64,000 bases of DNA from contig JBBMNZ010000052.1 of assembly GCA_037954325.1 (NCBI GenBank), positions 62,001 through 126,000 on the forward strand. The letters are read 5' to 3'. Positions 51,728 to 63,520 of the stretch are shown piece after piece; within the stretch, counting starts at the first letter, position 1, and each line of letters starts with the position of its first letter. The translations under genes and the position numbers were made by a program. The notes under the pieces are model-generated. The model did not search any database. It worked only from the letters and a program-made list of their open reading frames with translations, and was not told where the DNA came from. Origin of the DNA: Fistularia commersonii. Taxonomy: Eukaryota; Chordata; Actinopteri; Syngnathiformes; Fistulariidae.

Positions 51728-53312
51728 GAAACCAGCTTGATGAAATCCATTAGTTATTTCCACTCCTAATCAAAAACGCTTCAACTCGGTGAGGGAAGCA
51801 CTTTTTGAACGAATGGCTATATCTTTTGAACTTGTAGCTGGATTACTCTGAATTTGACATATATTGTGCAGAATCATATACTAAACAACATATTTGAAAA
51901 GCAGAAACCAGCTCGTTGAAATTCATTAGTTATTTCCACTCTTAATCAAAAACGCTTCAACACAATTAGGTAATCACTTTTTGAACGAATGGCTATATCT
52001 TTTGAACATGTGTTGTGATTACACTGAATTTGACATATATTGTGCAGAATCATGTTCTAAACAACATATATCACCATCAGAAACCAGCTTGATGAAATTC
52101 ATGAGTTATTTCCACTCCAACTCAAAAACGCTTCAACTCGGTGAGATAAGCACTTTTTGACCTTATGGCTATATCTTTTGAACTTGTAGCTGGATTACAC
52201 TGAATTTGACATTAATTGTGCAGAATCATGTCCTAAACAACAAATTTCAACAGTAGAAACCAGCTTGATGAAATTCATTAGTCATTACCACTCAAAATCA
52301 AAAACGCTTCAACTCAGTGAGATAAGCACTTTTTGACCTTATGGCTAAATCTTTTGAATTTATAGCTGGATTACACTGAAGTTGACATATATTGTGCAGA
52401 ATCATGTCCTATACAACATCTATCAACAGCAGAAAAAGGCTTGGTGAAATTTAATAGTTATTTCCACTCCTAATCAAAAACGCTTCAACTCGGTGAGATA
52501 AGCACTTTTTGACCTTATGGCTATATCTTTTGAACCTGTGATGGGATTACACTGAATTTGACATATATTGTGCAGAATCATGTCCTAAACAACATATATA
52601 AACAGCAGAAACCAGCATGATGAAATTAATTAGTTATTTCCACTCCAACTCAAAATTCGATTTAACTCGATAAGATAAGTACTTTTTGACCTTAAGGCTA
52701 TATCTTTTGATCTTGTGATGGGATTACACTGAATTTGACATATATTGTGCAGAATCATGTCCTAAACAACATATTTCAACAGCAGAAACCAGCTTGATGA
52801 AATTCATTAGTCATTTCCACTAAATCTCAAAAACGCTTCAACTCAGTGAGAAAAAGAACTTTTTGACCTTATGGCTATATCTTTTGAACTTATAGCTGGA
52901 TTACACTGAATTTGACATACATTGTGAAGAATCATGTCCCAAACAACATATATCAATAGCAAAAACCAGCATTTTGAAATTCATCAGTTATTTCCACTAC
53001 AACTCAAAAACGCTTCAACTCGGTGATATAAGCAGTTTTTGCACGAATGGCTATATTTTTTGATCTTGTCGGAGGATTGAACTGAATTTGACATATTTTG
53101 TGCAAAATCATGTCCTAAACAACATATTTCAACAGCAGAAACCAGTTTGGTGAAATTCATTAGTTATTTCCACTCCTAATCAAAAACACTTAAATTCGGT
53201 GAGATAAGCACTTTTTGAACAAATGGCTATATCTTTTGAACTTGCAGCAGGATTAAACTGAATTTGACATTAATTGTGCAGAATAATTTTCTATAAAACA
53301 TATTTCAACGGC
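51728..53312. repeat. HOR array 3, copy 1
   Basis: This copy differs from the later ones by AAAACGCTTCAACTCGG instead of AACGATTTAACTCGG near 52125, by TTCCACTCCTAATC instead of TTCCTCTCTTAATC near 52464, and by CATATACTAAAC near 51877. It is thus the most diverged of the three. Confidence 0.85.
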
Positions 53313-54896
53313 AGTAACCAGCTTGATGAAATCCATTAGTTATTTCCACTCCTAATCAAAAACGCTTCAACTCGGTGAGGGAAGCACTTTTTGAACGAAT
53401 GGCTATATCTTTTGAACTTGTAGCTGGATTACTCTGAATTTGACATATATTGTGCAGAATCATGTACTAAACAACATATTTGAAAAGCAGAAACCAGCTC
53501 GTTGAAATTCATTAGTTATTTCCACTCTTAATCAAAAACGCTTCAACACAATTAGGTAATCACTTTTTGAACGAATGGCTATATCTTTTGAACATGTGTT
53601 GTGATTACACTGAATTTGACATATATTGTGCAGAATCATGTTCTAAACAACATATATCACCATCAGAAACCAGCTTGATGAAATTCATGAGTTATTTCCA
53701 CTCCAACTCAAAAACGATTTAACTCGGTGAGATAAGCACTTTTTGACCTTATGGCTATATCTTTTGAACTTGTAGCTGGATTACACTGAATTTGACATTA
53801 ATTGTGCAGAATCATGTCCTAAACAACAGATTTCAACAGTAGAAACCAGCTTGATGAAATTCATTAGTCATTACCACTCAAAATCAAAAACGCTTCAACT
53901 CAGTGAGATAAGCACTTTTTGACCTTATGGCTAAATCTTTTGAATTTATAGCTGGATTACACTGAAGTTGACATATATTGTGCAGAATCATGTCCTATAC
54001 AACATCTATCAACAGCAGAAAAAGGCTTGGTGAAATTTAATAGTTATTTCCTCTCTTAATCAAAAACGCTTCAACTCGGTGAGATAAGCACTTTTTGACC
54101 TTATGGCTATATCTTTTGAACCTGTGATGGGATTACACTGAATTTGACATATATTGTGCAGAATCATGTCCTAAACAACATATATAAACAGCAGAAACCA
54201 GCATGATGAAATTAATTAGTTATTTCCACTCCAACTCAAAAATGATTTAACTCGATAAGATAAGTACTTTTTGACCTTAAGGCTATATCTTTTGAACTTG
54301 TGATGGGATTACACTGAATTTGACATATATTGTGCAGAATCATGTCCTAAACAACATATTTCAACAGCAGAAACCAGCTTGATGAAATTCATTAGTCATT
54401 TCCACTAAATCTCAAAAACGCTTCAACTCAGTGAGATAAGAACTTTTTGACCTTATGGCTATATCCTTTGAACTTATAGCTGGATTACACTGAATTTGAC
54501 ATACATTGTGAAGAATCATGTCCCAAACAACATATATCAATAGCAAAAACCAGCATTTTGAAATTCATCAGTTATTTCCACTACAACTCAAAAACGCTTC
54601 AACTCGGTGATATAAGCAGTTTTTGCACGAATGGCTATATTTTTTGATCTTGTCGGAGGATTAAACTGAATTTGACATATTTTGTGCAAAATCATGTCCT
54701 AAACAACATATTTCAACAGCAGAAACCAGTTTGGTGAAATTCATTAGTTATTTCCACTCCTAATCAAAAACACTTAAATTCGGTGAGATAAGCACTTTTT
54801 GAACAAATGGCTATATCTTTTGAACTTGTAGCAGGATTAAACTGAATTTGACATTAATTGTGCAGAATAATTTTCTATAAAACATATTTCAACGGC
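53313..54896. repeat. HOR array 3, copy 2
   Basis: This is a complete copy of 1584 bp. It is close to copy 3, with a few private changes such as AACAACAGATTTC near 53822 and TATATCCTTTGAAC near 54464. Confidence 0.85.
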
Positions 54897-56246
54897 AGTA
54901 ACCAGCTTGATGAAATCCATTAGTTATTTCCACTCCTAATCAAAAACGCTTCAACTCGGTGAGGGAAGCACTTTTTGAACGAATGGCTATATCTTTTGAA
55001 CTTGTAGCTGGATTACTCTGAATTTGACATATATTGTGCAGAATCATGTACTAAACAACATATTTGAAAAGCAGAAACCAGCTCGTTGAAATTCATTAGT
55101 TATTTCCACTCTTAATCAAAAACGCTTCAACACAATTAGGTAATCACTTTTTGAACGAATGGCTATATCTTTTGAACATGTGTTGTGATTACACTGAATT
55201 TGACATATATTGTGCAGAATCATGTTCTAAACAACATATATCACCATCAGAAACCAGCTTGATGAAATTCATGAGTTATTTCCACTCCAACTCAAAAACG
55301 ATTTAACTCGGTGAGATAAGAACTTTTTGACCTTATGGCTATATCTTTTGAACTTATAGCTGGATTACACTGAATTTGACATTAATTGTGCAGAATCATG
55401 TCCTAAACAACAAATTTCAACAGTAGAAACGAGCTTGATGAAATTCATTAGTCATTACCACTCAAAATCAAAAAACGCTTCAACTCAGTGAGATAAGCAC
55501 TTTTTGACCTTATGGCTAAATCTTTTGAATTTATAGCTGGATTACACTGAAGTTGACATATATTGTGCAGAATCATGTCCTATACAACATCTATCAACAG
55601 CAGAAAAAGGCTTGGTGAAATTTAATAGTTATTTCCTCTCTTAATCAAAAACGCTTCAACTCGGTGAGATAAGCACTTTTTGACCTTATGGCTATATCTT
55701 TTGAACCTGTGATGGGATTACACTGAATTTGACATATATTGTGCAGAATCATGTCCTAAACAACATATATAAACATCAGAAACCAGCATGATGAAATTAA
55801 TTAGTTATTTCCACTCCAACTCAAAAACGATTTAACTCGATAAGATAAGTACTTTTTGACCTTAAGGCTATATCTTTTGAACTTGTGATGGGATTACACT
55901 GAATTTGACATATATTGTGCAGAATCATGTCCTAAACAACATATTTCAACAGCAGAAACCAGCTTGATGAAATTCATTAGTCATTTCCAATAAATCTCAA
56001 AAACGCTTCAACTCAGTGAGATAAGAACTTTTTGACCTTATGGCTATATCTTTTGAACTTATAGCTGGATTACACTGAATTTGACATACATTGTGAAGAA
56101 TCATGTCCCAAACAACATATATCAATAGCAAAAACCAGCATTTTGAAATTCATCAGTTATTTCCACTACAACTCAAAAACGCTTCAACTCGGTGATATAA
56201 GCAGTTTTTGCACGAATGGCTATATTTTTTGATCTTGTCGGAGGAT
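54897..56246. repeat. HOR array 3, copy 3 (truncated)
   Basis: This copy is about 1350 bp long and stops within the GTCGGAGGATT monomer, where it passes into CATATATTGTACAGAATC-type sequence. Private changes include GAAACGAGC near 55427 and AAACATCAG near 55770. Confidence 0.85.
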
Positions 56247-59200
56247 TACACTGAATTTGACATATATTGTACAGAATCATGTCCTATCCAACATCTATCA
56301 ACAGCAGAAACAGGCTTGGTGAAATTCATTAGTTATTTCCTCTCCTAATCAAAAACGCTTCAACTCTGTGAGATAAGCATTCTTTGAAAGAATGGCTCTA
56401 TCTTTTGAACCGCTGTTGGAATTACACTGAATTTGACATATAATGTGCAGAATCAAGTCCTAAACAACATATTTCAATGGCAAAAACCAGCTTATGAAAT
56501 CCATTAGTTATTTACACTCCTAATCAAAAACGATTTAACTCGGTGTGAGAAGCACTTTTTGAACGAATGGCTATATCTTTTGCAAATGTAGCTGGATCAC
56601 GCTGAATTTGACATATATTGTGCAGAATCATGTACTGAACAACATATTTGAACAGCAGAAACCAGCTTGGTGAAATTCATTAGTTATTTCCACTCTTAAT
56701 CAAAAACGCTTCAACCCGATAAGATAAACACTTTTTGAACGAATGGCTTTATCTTTTGAACCTGTGATGGGATTACACTGAATTTGACATATATTGTACA
56801 GAATCATGTTCTAATCAACATATATCCAGCAGAAACCAGCTTGATGAAATTCATGAGTTATTTCCAGTCCAACTCAATAACGATTTAACTCGATAAGATA
56901 AGCAGTTTTTGACCTTATGGCTATATCTTTTGAACTTGTGGCTGGATTACACTGAATTTGACATATATTGTGCAGAATCATGTCCTAAACAACATATTTC
57001 AACAACAGAAACCAGCTTGATGAAATTCATGAGTCATTTCCACTCAAAATCAAAAACGTTTCAAATCAGTGAGATAAGCACTTTTTGAACGAATGGCTAT
57101 ATCTTTTGAACTTGTAGCTGGATTACACTGAATACGAAATGTATTGTGCAGAATCATGTTCTAAACAACATATTTCAACAGAAAAACAAGCTTGATGAAA
57201 TTCACTAGTTATTCCCACTCCTATTCAAAAACGCTTCATTTCGGTGAGATAAGTCATTTTTGAAGGAATGGCTATATCTTTTGATCTTGTAATGGGATCA
57301 CACTGAATTTGACATATTTTGTGCTGAATCATGTCCTAAACAACATATTTCAACAGCAGAAACCAGCTTGATGAAATTCATTAGTTATTTCAACTCCTAA
57401 ACAAAAGCGATCTAACTCGGTAAGATAATTACTTTTTGACCTTATGGCTATATCTTTTGAATTTATAGATGGATTACACTGAATTTGACATATATATTGC
57501 AGAATCATGTCCTAAACAACATATATCAACAGCAAAAACCAGCATATTGAAATTCATTAGTTATTTCCACTCCAACTCGAAAACGCTTCAATTCGGTGAG
57601 ATAAGCAGTTTTTGAACGAATGGCTATATCTTTTGATCTTGTAGCTGGATTACACTGAATTTGAAATATATTTGCAGAATTATGCCCTAAACAACACATT
57701 TCAACAGCAGAAAGCGGCTTGATGAAATTCATTAGTTATTTCCATTCCTAATCAAAAATGCTTGAACCCGATAAGATATACACTTTTTGATCGAATGGCT
57801 ATATCTTTTGAACCTGTGATGGGATTACACTGAAGTTGACATATATTGTGCAGAATAATGTGCTAATCAACATATTTCAACAGTAGAAACCAACCTGATG
57901 AAAATTCAGTAGTTATTTCCACTCCTAATCAAAAACGCTTCAACTCGGTGAGATAAGCACTTTTTGAACGAATGGCTATACCTTTTGAAGTTGAAGTTGG
58001 GTTACACTGAATTTGAAATTAATTGTGCAGAATCATGTTCTAAACAACATATTTCAACGTCAAAAACCAGCTTGATGAAATCCATTATTTATTTCCACTC
58101 CTAATCAAAAACGCTTCAACTCGGTGAGAGAAGGACTTTCTGAACGAATGGCTATATTTTTTGAACTTGTGGCTGGATTACACTGAATTTGACATATATT
58201 GTGCAGAATCATGTACTGAACAACATATTTGAACAGCAGAAACCAGCTTGGTGAAATTCATTAGTTATTTCCACTCTTAATCAAAAACGCTTCAACCCGA
58301 TAAGATAAACACTTTTTGAACGAATGGCTATATCTTTTGAACATGTGATGGGATTACACTGAATTTGACATATATTGTGCAAAATCATGTTCCAACAACA
58401 TATGTCAACAGCGAAAACCAGCTTGATGAAATCCATTAGTTATTTCCACTCCTAATCAAAAATAGTTCAACTCGGTGAGAAAAGCACTTTATGAAGGAAT
58501 GGCTATATATTTTGATCTTGTAGCTGGGTTACACTGAATTTGACATATATATTGTAGAATCATGTCCTAAACAACATATTTCAACAGTAGAAAACAGCTT
58601 GATGAAATTCATTAGTTATTTCCACCCTTAATCAAAAACGCCTCAACACGATAAGATAAACACTTTTTGAACGAATGGCTATATCTTTTGAACATGTGAT
58701 GGGATTACACTGAATTTGACATGTATTTTGCAGAATCATGTTCTAAAAAACAAAAATCACCAGCAGACACCAGCTTGATGAAATTCATGAGTTATTTCCA
58801 CTCCTAATCAAAAGCGATTTAACTCGGTAAGATAATTACTTTTTGACCTTATGGCTATATCTTTTGAACTTGTTGCTGGATTACACTGAATTTGACATAT
58901 ATTGTGTAGAATCATGTCCTAAACCACATATATCAACAGCAAAAAACAGCATATTGAAATTCATTAGTTATTTCCACTCCAACTCAAAAACGCTTCAACT
59001 CGGTGAGATCAGCAGTTTTTGAACGAATGGCTATATCTTTTGATCTTGTCGCTGGATTATACAGATATTGACATATATTGTGCAGAATCTTGTCCTAAAC
59101 AACATATATCAACAGCAAAAACCAGCATATTGAAATTCATTAGTTATTTCCACTCCAACTCAAAAACGCTTCAACTCGGTGACATAAGCAGTTTTTGAAC

Positions 59201-59394
59201 GAATGGCTATATCTTTGAACATGTGATGGGATCACACTGAATTTGACATATATTGTTCAGAATCATGTCCTAAACAACATATATCAACAGCAGAAACCAG
59301 CTTGACGGAATTCATTAGTTATTTCCACTCCAAATCAAAAACGCTTCAACTCCGTGAGATAAGCACTTTTTGCACGAATGGCTATATCTTTTGA
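56247..59394. repeat. Mosaic block related to the outer domain, then to the flank
   Basis: About 56.74-57.14 kb aligns with 3.16-3.56 kb (offset 53579). After a two-monomer loss (352 bp), 57.13 kb onward aligns with 3.90 kb onward (offset 53227). One more monomer is missing near 57.6 kb. From about 58.2 kb the monomers are of flank type: GTACTGAACAACA, ATGTTCCAACAACATATG, AAAAAACAAAAATCACC near 58747 and GAAATATTTAGTGC near 59420. There is no gene here. Confidence 0.8.
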
Positions 59395-60251
59395 TCTTGA
59401 CGCTGGATTACACTGAATTTGAAATATTTAGTGCAAAATCATGTCCTAAACAACATATTTCAACAGCAGAAACCTGTTTGATGAAATCCATTAGTTGTTT
59501 CCAATCCTAATCAAAAACGCTTCTACTCGGTGAGATAAGTCCTTTTTGAACCAAGGGCTATATCTTTTTAACTTGTCATGGGATCCCACTGAATTTGACA
59601 TATATTGTGCAGAATCATGTCCTAAACAAGATATTTCAACGGCAGAAACAAGCTTGATGAAATTCATTAGTTATTTCCACTCCTAATCAAAAACGCTTCA
59701 ACTCGGTGAGATAAGCACTTTTTGAACGAAAGGCTTTATCTTTTGATCTTGACGCTGGATTACACTGAATTTGACATATTTTTTATAGAATCATGTCCTA
59801 AACAACATATTTCAACAGCAGAAACCAGCTTGATGAAATTTATTAGTTATTTCCTCTCCTAATCAAAAACGCTTCAACCCGATAAGATAAACACTTTTTG
59901 AACGAATGGCTATATCTTTTGAACCTGTGATGGGATTACACTGAATTTGACATAGTTTGTGCAGAATCATGTCCTAAAAAACATATTTCAACAGCAGAAA
60001 CCAGCTTGATGAAATTCATTAGTTATTTCCACTCCTAATCAAAAACGCTTCAACTCGGTGAGAAAAGCACTTTTTGAACGAATGGCTATAAATTTTGATC
60101 CCTTAGCTGGGTTACACTGAATTTGACATATATATTGCAGAATCATGTCCTAAACAACATATTTCAACAGTAGAAACCAGCTCGATGAAATTCATTAGTT
60201 ATTTTCACTCCTAATTAAAAACGCTTCAACTCGGTGAGATGAAGACTTTTT

Positions 60252-60365
60252 GATTGAATGGCTATATGTTTTTAACATGTGATGGGATTACACTGAAATT
60301 GACATATATCCTGCAGAATCATGTCCTAGACAACATATTTCAACCCGATAAGATAAACACTTTTT
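60252..60365. repeat. 114-bp short monomer with a different left half, array 4
   Basis: It has the same breakpoint and right side (TTCAACCCGATAAGATAAAC). Its left half is of the ACATGTGATGGG / ATATATCCTGCAG type, not the GTACCTGG type seen in the other short monomers. Confidence 0.9.
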
Positions 60366-60541
60366 GAACGAATGGCTTTATCTTTTGATTTTGTCGCTGA
60401 ATTACACTGAATTTGACATATTTTATGCAGAATCATGTCCTAAACAACATATTTCAACAACAGAAACCAGATTAATGAAATTCATTAGTTATATCCACTC
60501 CTAATCAAAAACGCTTCAACTCGGTGAGATAAGCACTTTTT

Positions 60542-60653
60542 GAACGAATGGCTATATCTTTTGAAAATTTACCTGGATTGCGATGAATTTTACATAAATT
60601 GTACAAAATCTTGTCCTAAACAACATATTTCAACCCAATGATGAACACTTTTT
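60542..60653. repeat. 112-bp short monomer, array 4
   Basis: This is a short monomer with a further 2-bp net loss just after the breakpoint (CAACCCAATGATGAACAC). Confidence 0.9.
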
Positions 60654-63118
60654 GAACGAATGGCTATATCTTTTGATTTTGTCGCTGAATTACACTGAAT
60701 TTGACATATTTTGTGCAGAATATTGTACTAAACAAGATATTTCAACAGCAGAAACCAGATTAATGAAATTCATTAGTTATTTCCACTACTAGTCAAAAAC
60801 GCTTCAAGTCAGTGATATAAGAACTTTTTGAACGAATGGCTATATCTTTTGAATTTGTACCTGGATTACACTTAATTTGACATATTTTGTGCAGAATCAT
60901 GTCCGAAACAACATATTTCCACAGCAGAAACCAGCTTAATGAAATCCTTTTTTTTTTTTCCACTCCTGATCAAAAACGCTTCAACTCAGTGAGATGAAGA
61001 CTTTTTGAACGAATGGATATATCTTTTGAACCTGTGATGGGATTACACTGAATTTGACATATTTTGTGCAGAATCATGTCCTAAAAAACATATTTCAACA
61101 GCAGAAACCAGCTTGATGAAATTCAATAGTTATTTCCACTCCTAATCAAAAACGCTTCAACTCGGTGAGAAAAGCACTTTTTGAACGAATGGCTATAAAT
61201 TTTGATCCTGTAGCTGGGTTACACTGAATTTGACATATATATTGCAGAATCATGTCCTAAACAACATATTTCAACAGTAGAAACCAGCTCGATGAAATTC
61301 ATTAGTTATTTTCACTCCTAATTAAAAACGCTTCAACTCGGTGAGATGAAGACTTTTTGATTGAATGGCTATATGTTTTTAACATGTGATGGGATCACAC
61401 TGAAATTGACATATATCCTGCAGAATCATGTCCTAGACAACATATATCAACAGCAGAAACCAGCTTGATGAAATTCATTAGTTATTTCCACTCCAACTCA
61501 AAAACAATTTAACTCGATAAGATAAGCAGTTTTTGACCTTATAGATATATCTTTTTAACTTGTAGCTGGATAACACTGAAGTTGACATATATTGTGCAGA
61601 ATCATTTTCTAAACAACATATTTCAACAGGAGAAACCAGCTTGATGAAATTCATTAGTTATTTCCATCCCTAATAAAAAACGCTTCAACTCGGTGAGATA
61701 AGCACTTTTTTAATGAATGGCGATATCTTTTGAACTTGTAGCTGGATTACACTGAATTTGACATTAATTGTGCAGAATCATTTTCTAAACAACATATTTC
61801 AACAGGAGAAACCAGCTTGATGAAATTCATTAGTTATTTCCATCCCTAATAAAAAAAGCTTCAACTCGGTGAGAGAAGCACTTTCTGAACGGATGGCTAT
61901 ATATTTTGATCCTGTAGCTGGGTTTCACTGAATTTGACATATATATTGCAGAATCATGTCCTAAACAACATATTTCAAAAGCAGAAACCAGCTTGATGAA
62001 ATTCATTAGTTATTTTCACTCTTAATCAAAAACGCTTCAACACGATAAGATACGCAGTTTTTGAACGAATGGCTGTACCTTTTGAACCTGTGATGTGATT
62101 ACACTAAATTTGACATATATTGTGCAAAATTGTGTCCTAAACAACATATATCAACAGCAAAAACCAGCATATTGAAATTCATTAGTTATTTCCACTCCAA
62201 CTAAAAAACGCTTCAACTCGGTGAGATAAGCAGTTTTTGAACGAATGGCTATATCTTTTGATCTTGTCGCTGGATTACACTGAATTTGAAATATTTAGTG
62301 CAAAATCATGTCCTAAACAACATATTTCAACAGCAGAAACCTGTTTGATGAAATCCATTAGTTGTTTCCAATCCTAATCAAAAACGCTTCAACTCGGTGA
62401 GATAAGTCCTTTTTGAACCAAGGGCTATATCTTTTTAACCTGTCATGGGATCCCACTGAATTTGACATATATTGTGCAGAATCATGTCCTAAACAAGATA
62501 TTTCTACGGCAGAAACAAGCTTGATGAAATTTATTAGTTATTTCCACTCCTAATCAAAAACGCTTCAACTCGGTGAGATAAGCACTTTTTGAACGAAAGG
62601 CTTTATCTTTTGATCTTGACGCTGGATTACACTGAATTTGACATATTTTTTATAGAATCATGTCCTAAACAACATATTTCAACAGCAGAAACCAGCTTGA
62701 TGAAATTTATTAGTTATTTCCTCTCCTAATCAAAAACGCTTCAACCCGATAAGATAAACACTTTTTGAACGAATGGCTATATCTTTTGAACCTGTGATGG
62801 GATTACACTGAATTTGACATAGTTTGTGCAGAATCATGTCCTAAAAAACATATTTCAACAGCAGAAACCAGCTTGATGAAATTCATTAGTTATTTCCACT
62901 CCTAATCAAAAACGCTTCAACTCGGTGAGAAAAGCACTTTTTGAACGAATGGCTATAAATTTTGATCCCTTAGCTGGGTTACACTGAATTTGACATATAT
63001 ATTGCAGAATCATGTCCTAAACAACATATTTCAACAGTAGAAACCAGCTCGATGAAATTCATTAGTTATTTTCACTCCTAATTAAAAACGCTTCAACTCG
63101 GTGAGATGAAGACTTTTT

Positions 63119-63232
63119 GATTGAATGGCTATATGTTTTTAACATGTGATGGGATTACACTGAAATTGACATATATCCTGCAGAATCATGTCCTAGACAA
63201 CATATTTCAACCCGATAAGATAAACACTTTTT
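63119..63232. repeat. 114-bp short monomer, array 4 copy 2
   Basis: This is the counterpart of 60252-60365 at 2867 bp, with the same atypical left half. Confidence 0.9.
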
Positions 63233-63408
63233 GAACGAATGGCTTTATCTTTTGATTTTTTCGCTGAATTACACTGAATTTGACATATTTTATGCAGAAT
63301 CATGTCCTAAACAACATATTTCAACAACAGAAACCAGATTAATGAAATTCATTAGTTATATCCACTCCTAATCAAAAACGCTTCAACTCGGTGAGATAAG
63401 CACTTTTT

Positions 63409-63520
63409 GAACGAATGGCTATATCTTTTGAAAATTTACCTGGATTGCGATGAATTTTACATAAATTGTACAAAATCTTGTCCTAAACAACATATTTCAA
63501 CCCAATGATGAACACTTTTT
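63409..63520. repeat. 112-bp short monomer, array 4 copy 2
   Basis: This is the counterpart of 60542-60653 at 2867 bp. Confidence 0.9.

Larger units (their letters stand above)
51728..56246. repeat. HOR array 3: nine-monomer unit, about 1585 bp, 2.85 copies
   Basis: TCACCATCAG lies at 52071, 53657 and 55241, and GGTGAGGGAAGC at about 51789, 53375 and 54959, giving steps of 1586 and 1584 bp. Nine times 176 is 1584. The unit carries markers absent from the 3279-bp HOR: CACAATTAGGTAATCAC, GTCGGAGGATT, GACATACATTGTGAAG and ACGGCAGTAACC. It contains no shortened or T-tract monomer. It ends at about 56246, where GGAGGATTACACTG replaces GGAGGATTAAACTG. Confidence 0.92.
59395..62261. repeat. HOR array 4, copy 1
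   Basis: This is a complete 2867-bp unit. It holds an internal near-repeat: the series ATAAATTTTGATCC, GTAGAAACCAGCTCGATG, TGATTGAATGGC, ATATATCCTGCAG appears near 60.09-60.32 kb and again near 61.2-61.43 kb. Only the first occurrence is joined to a shortened monomer. Confidence 0.85.
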
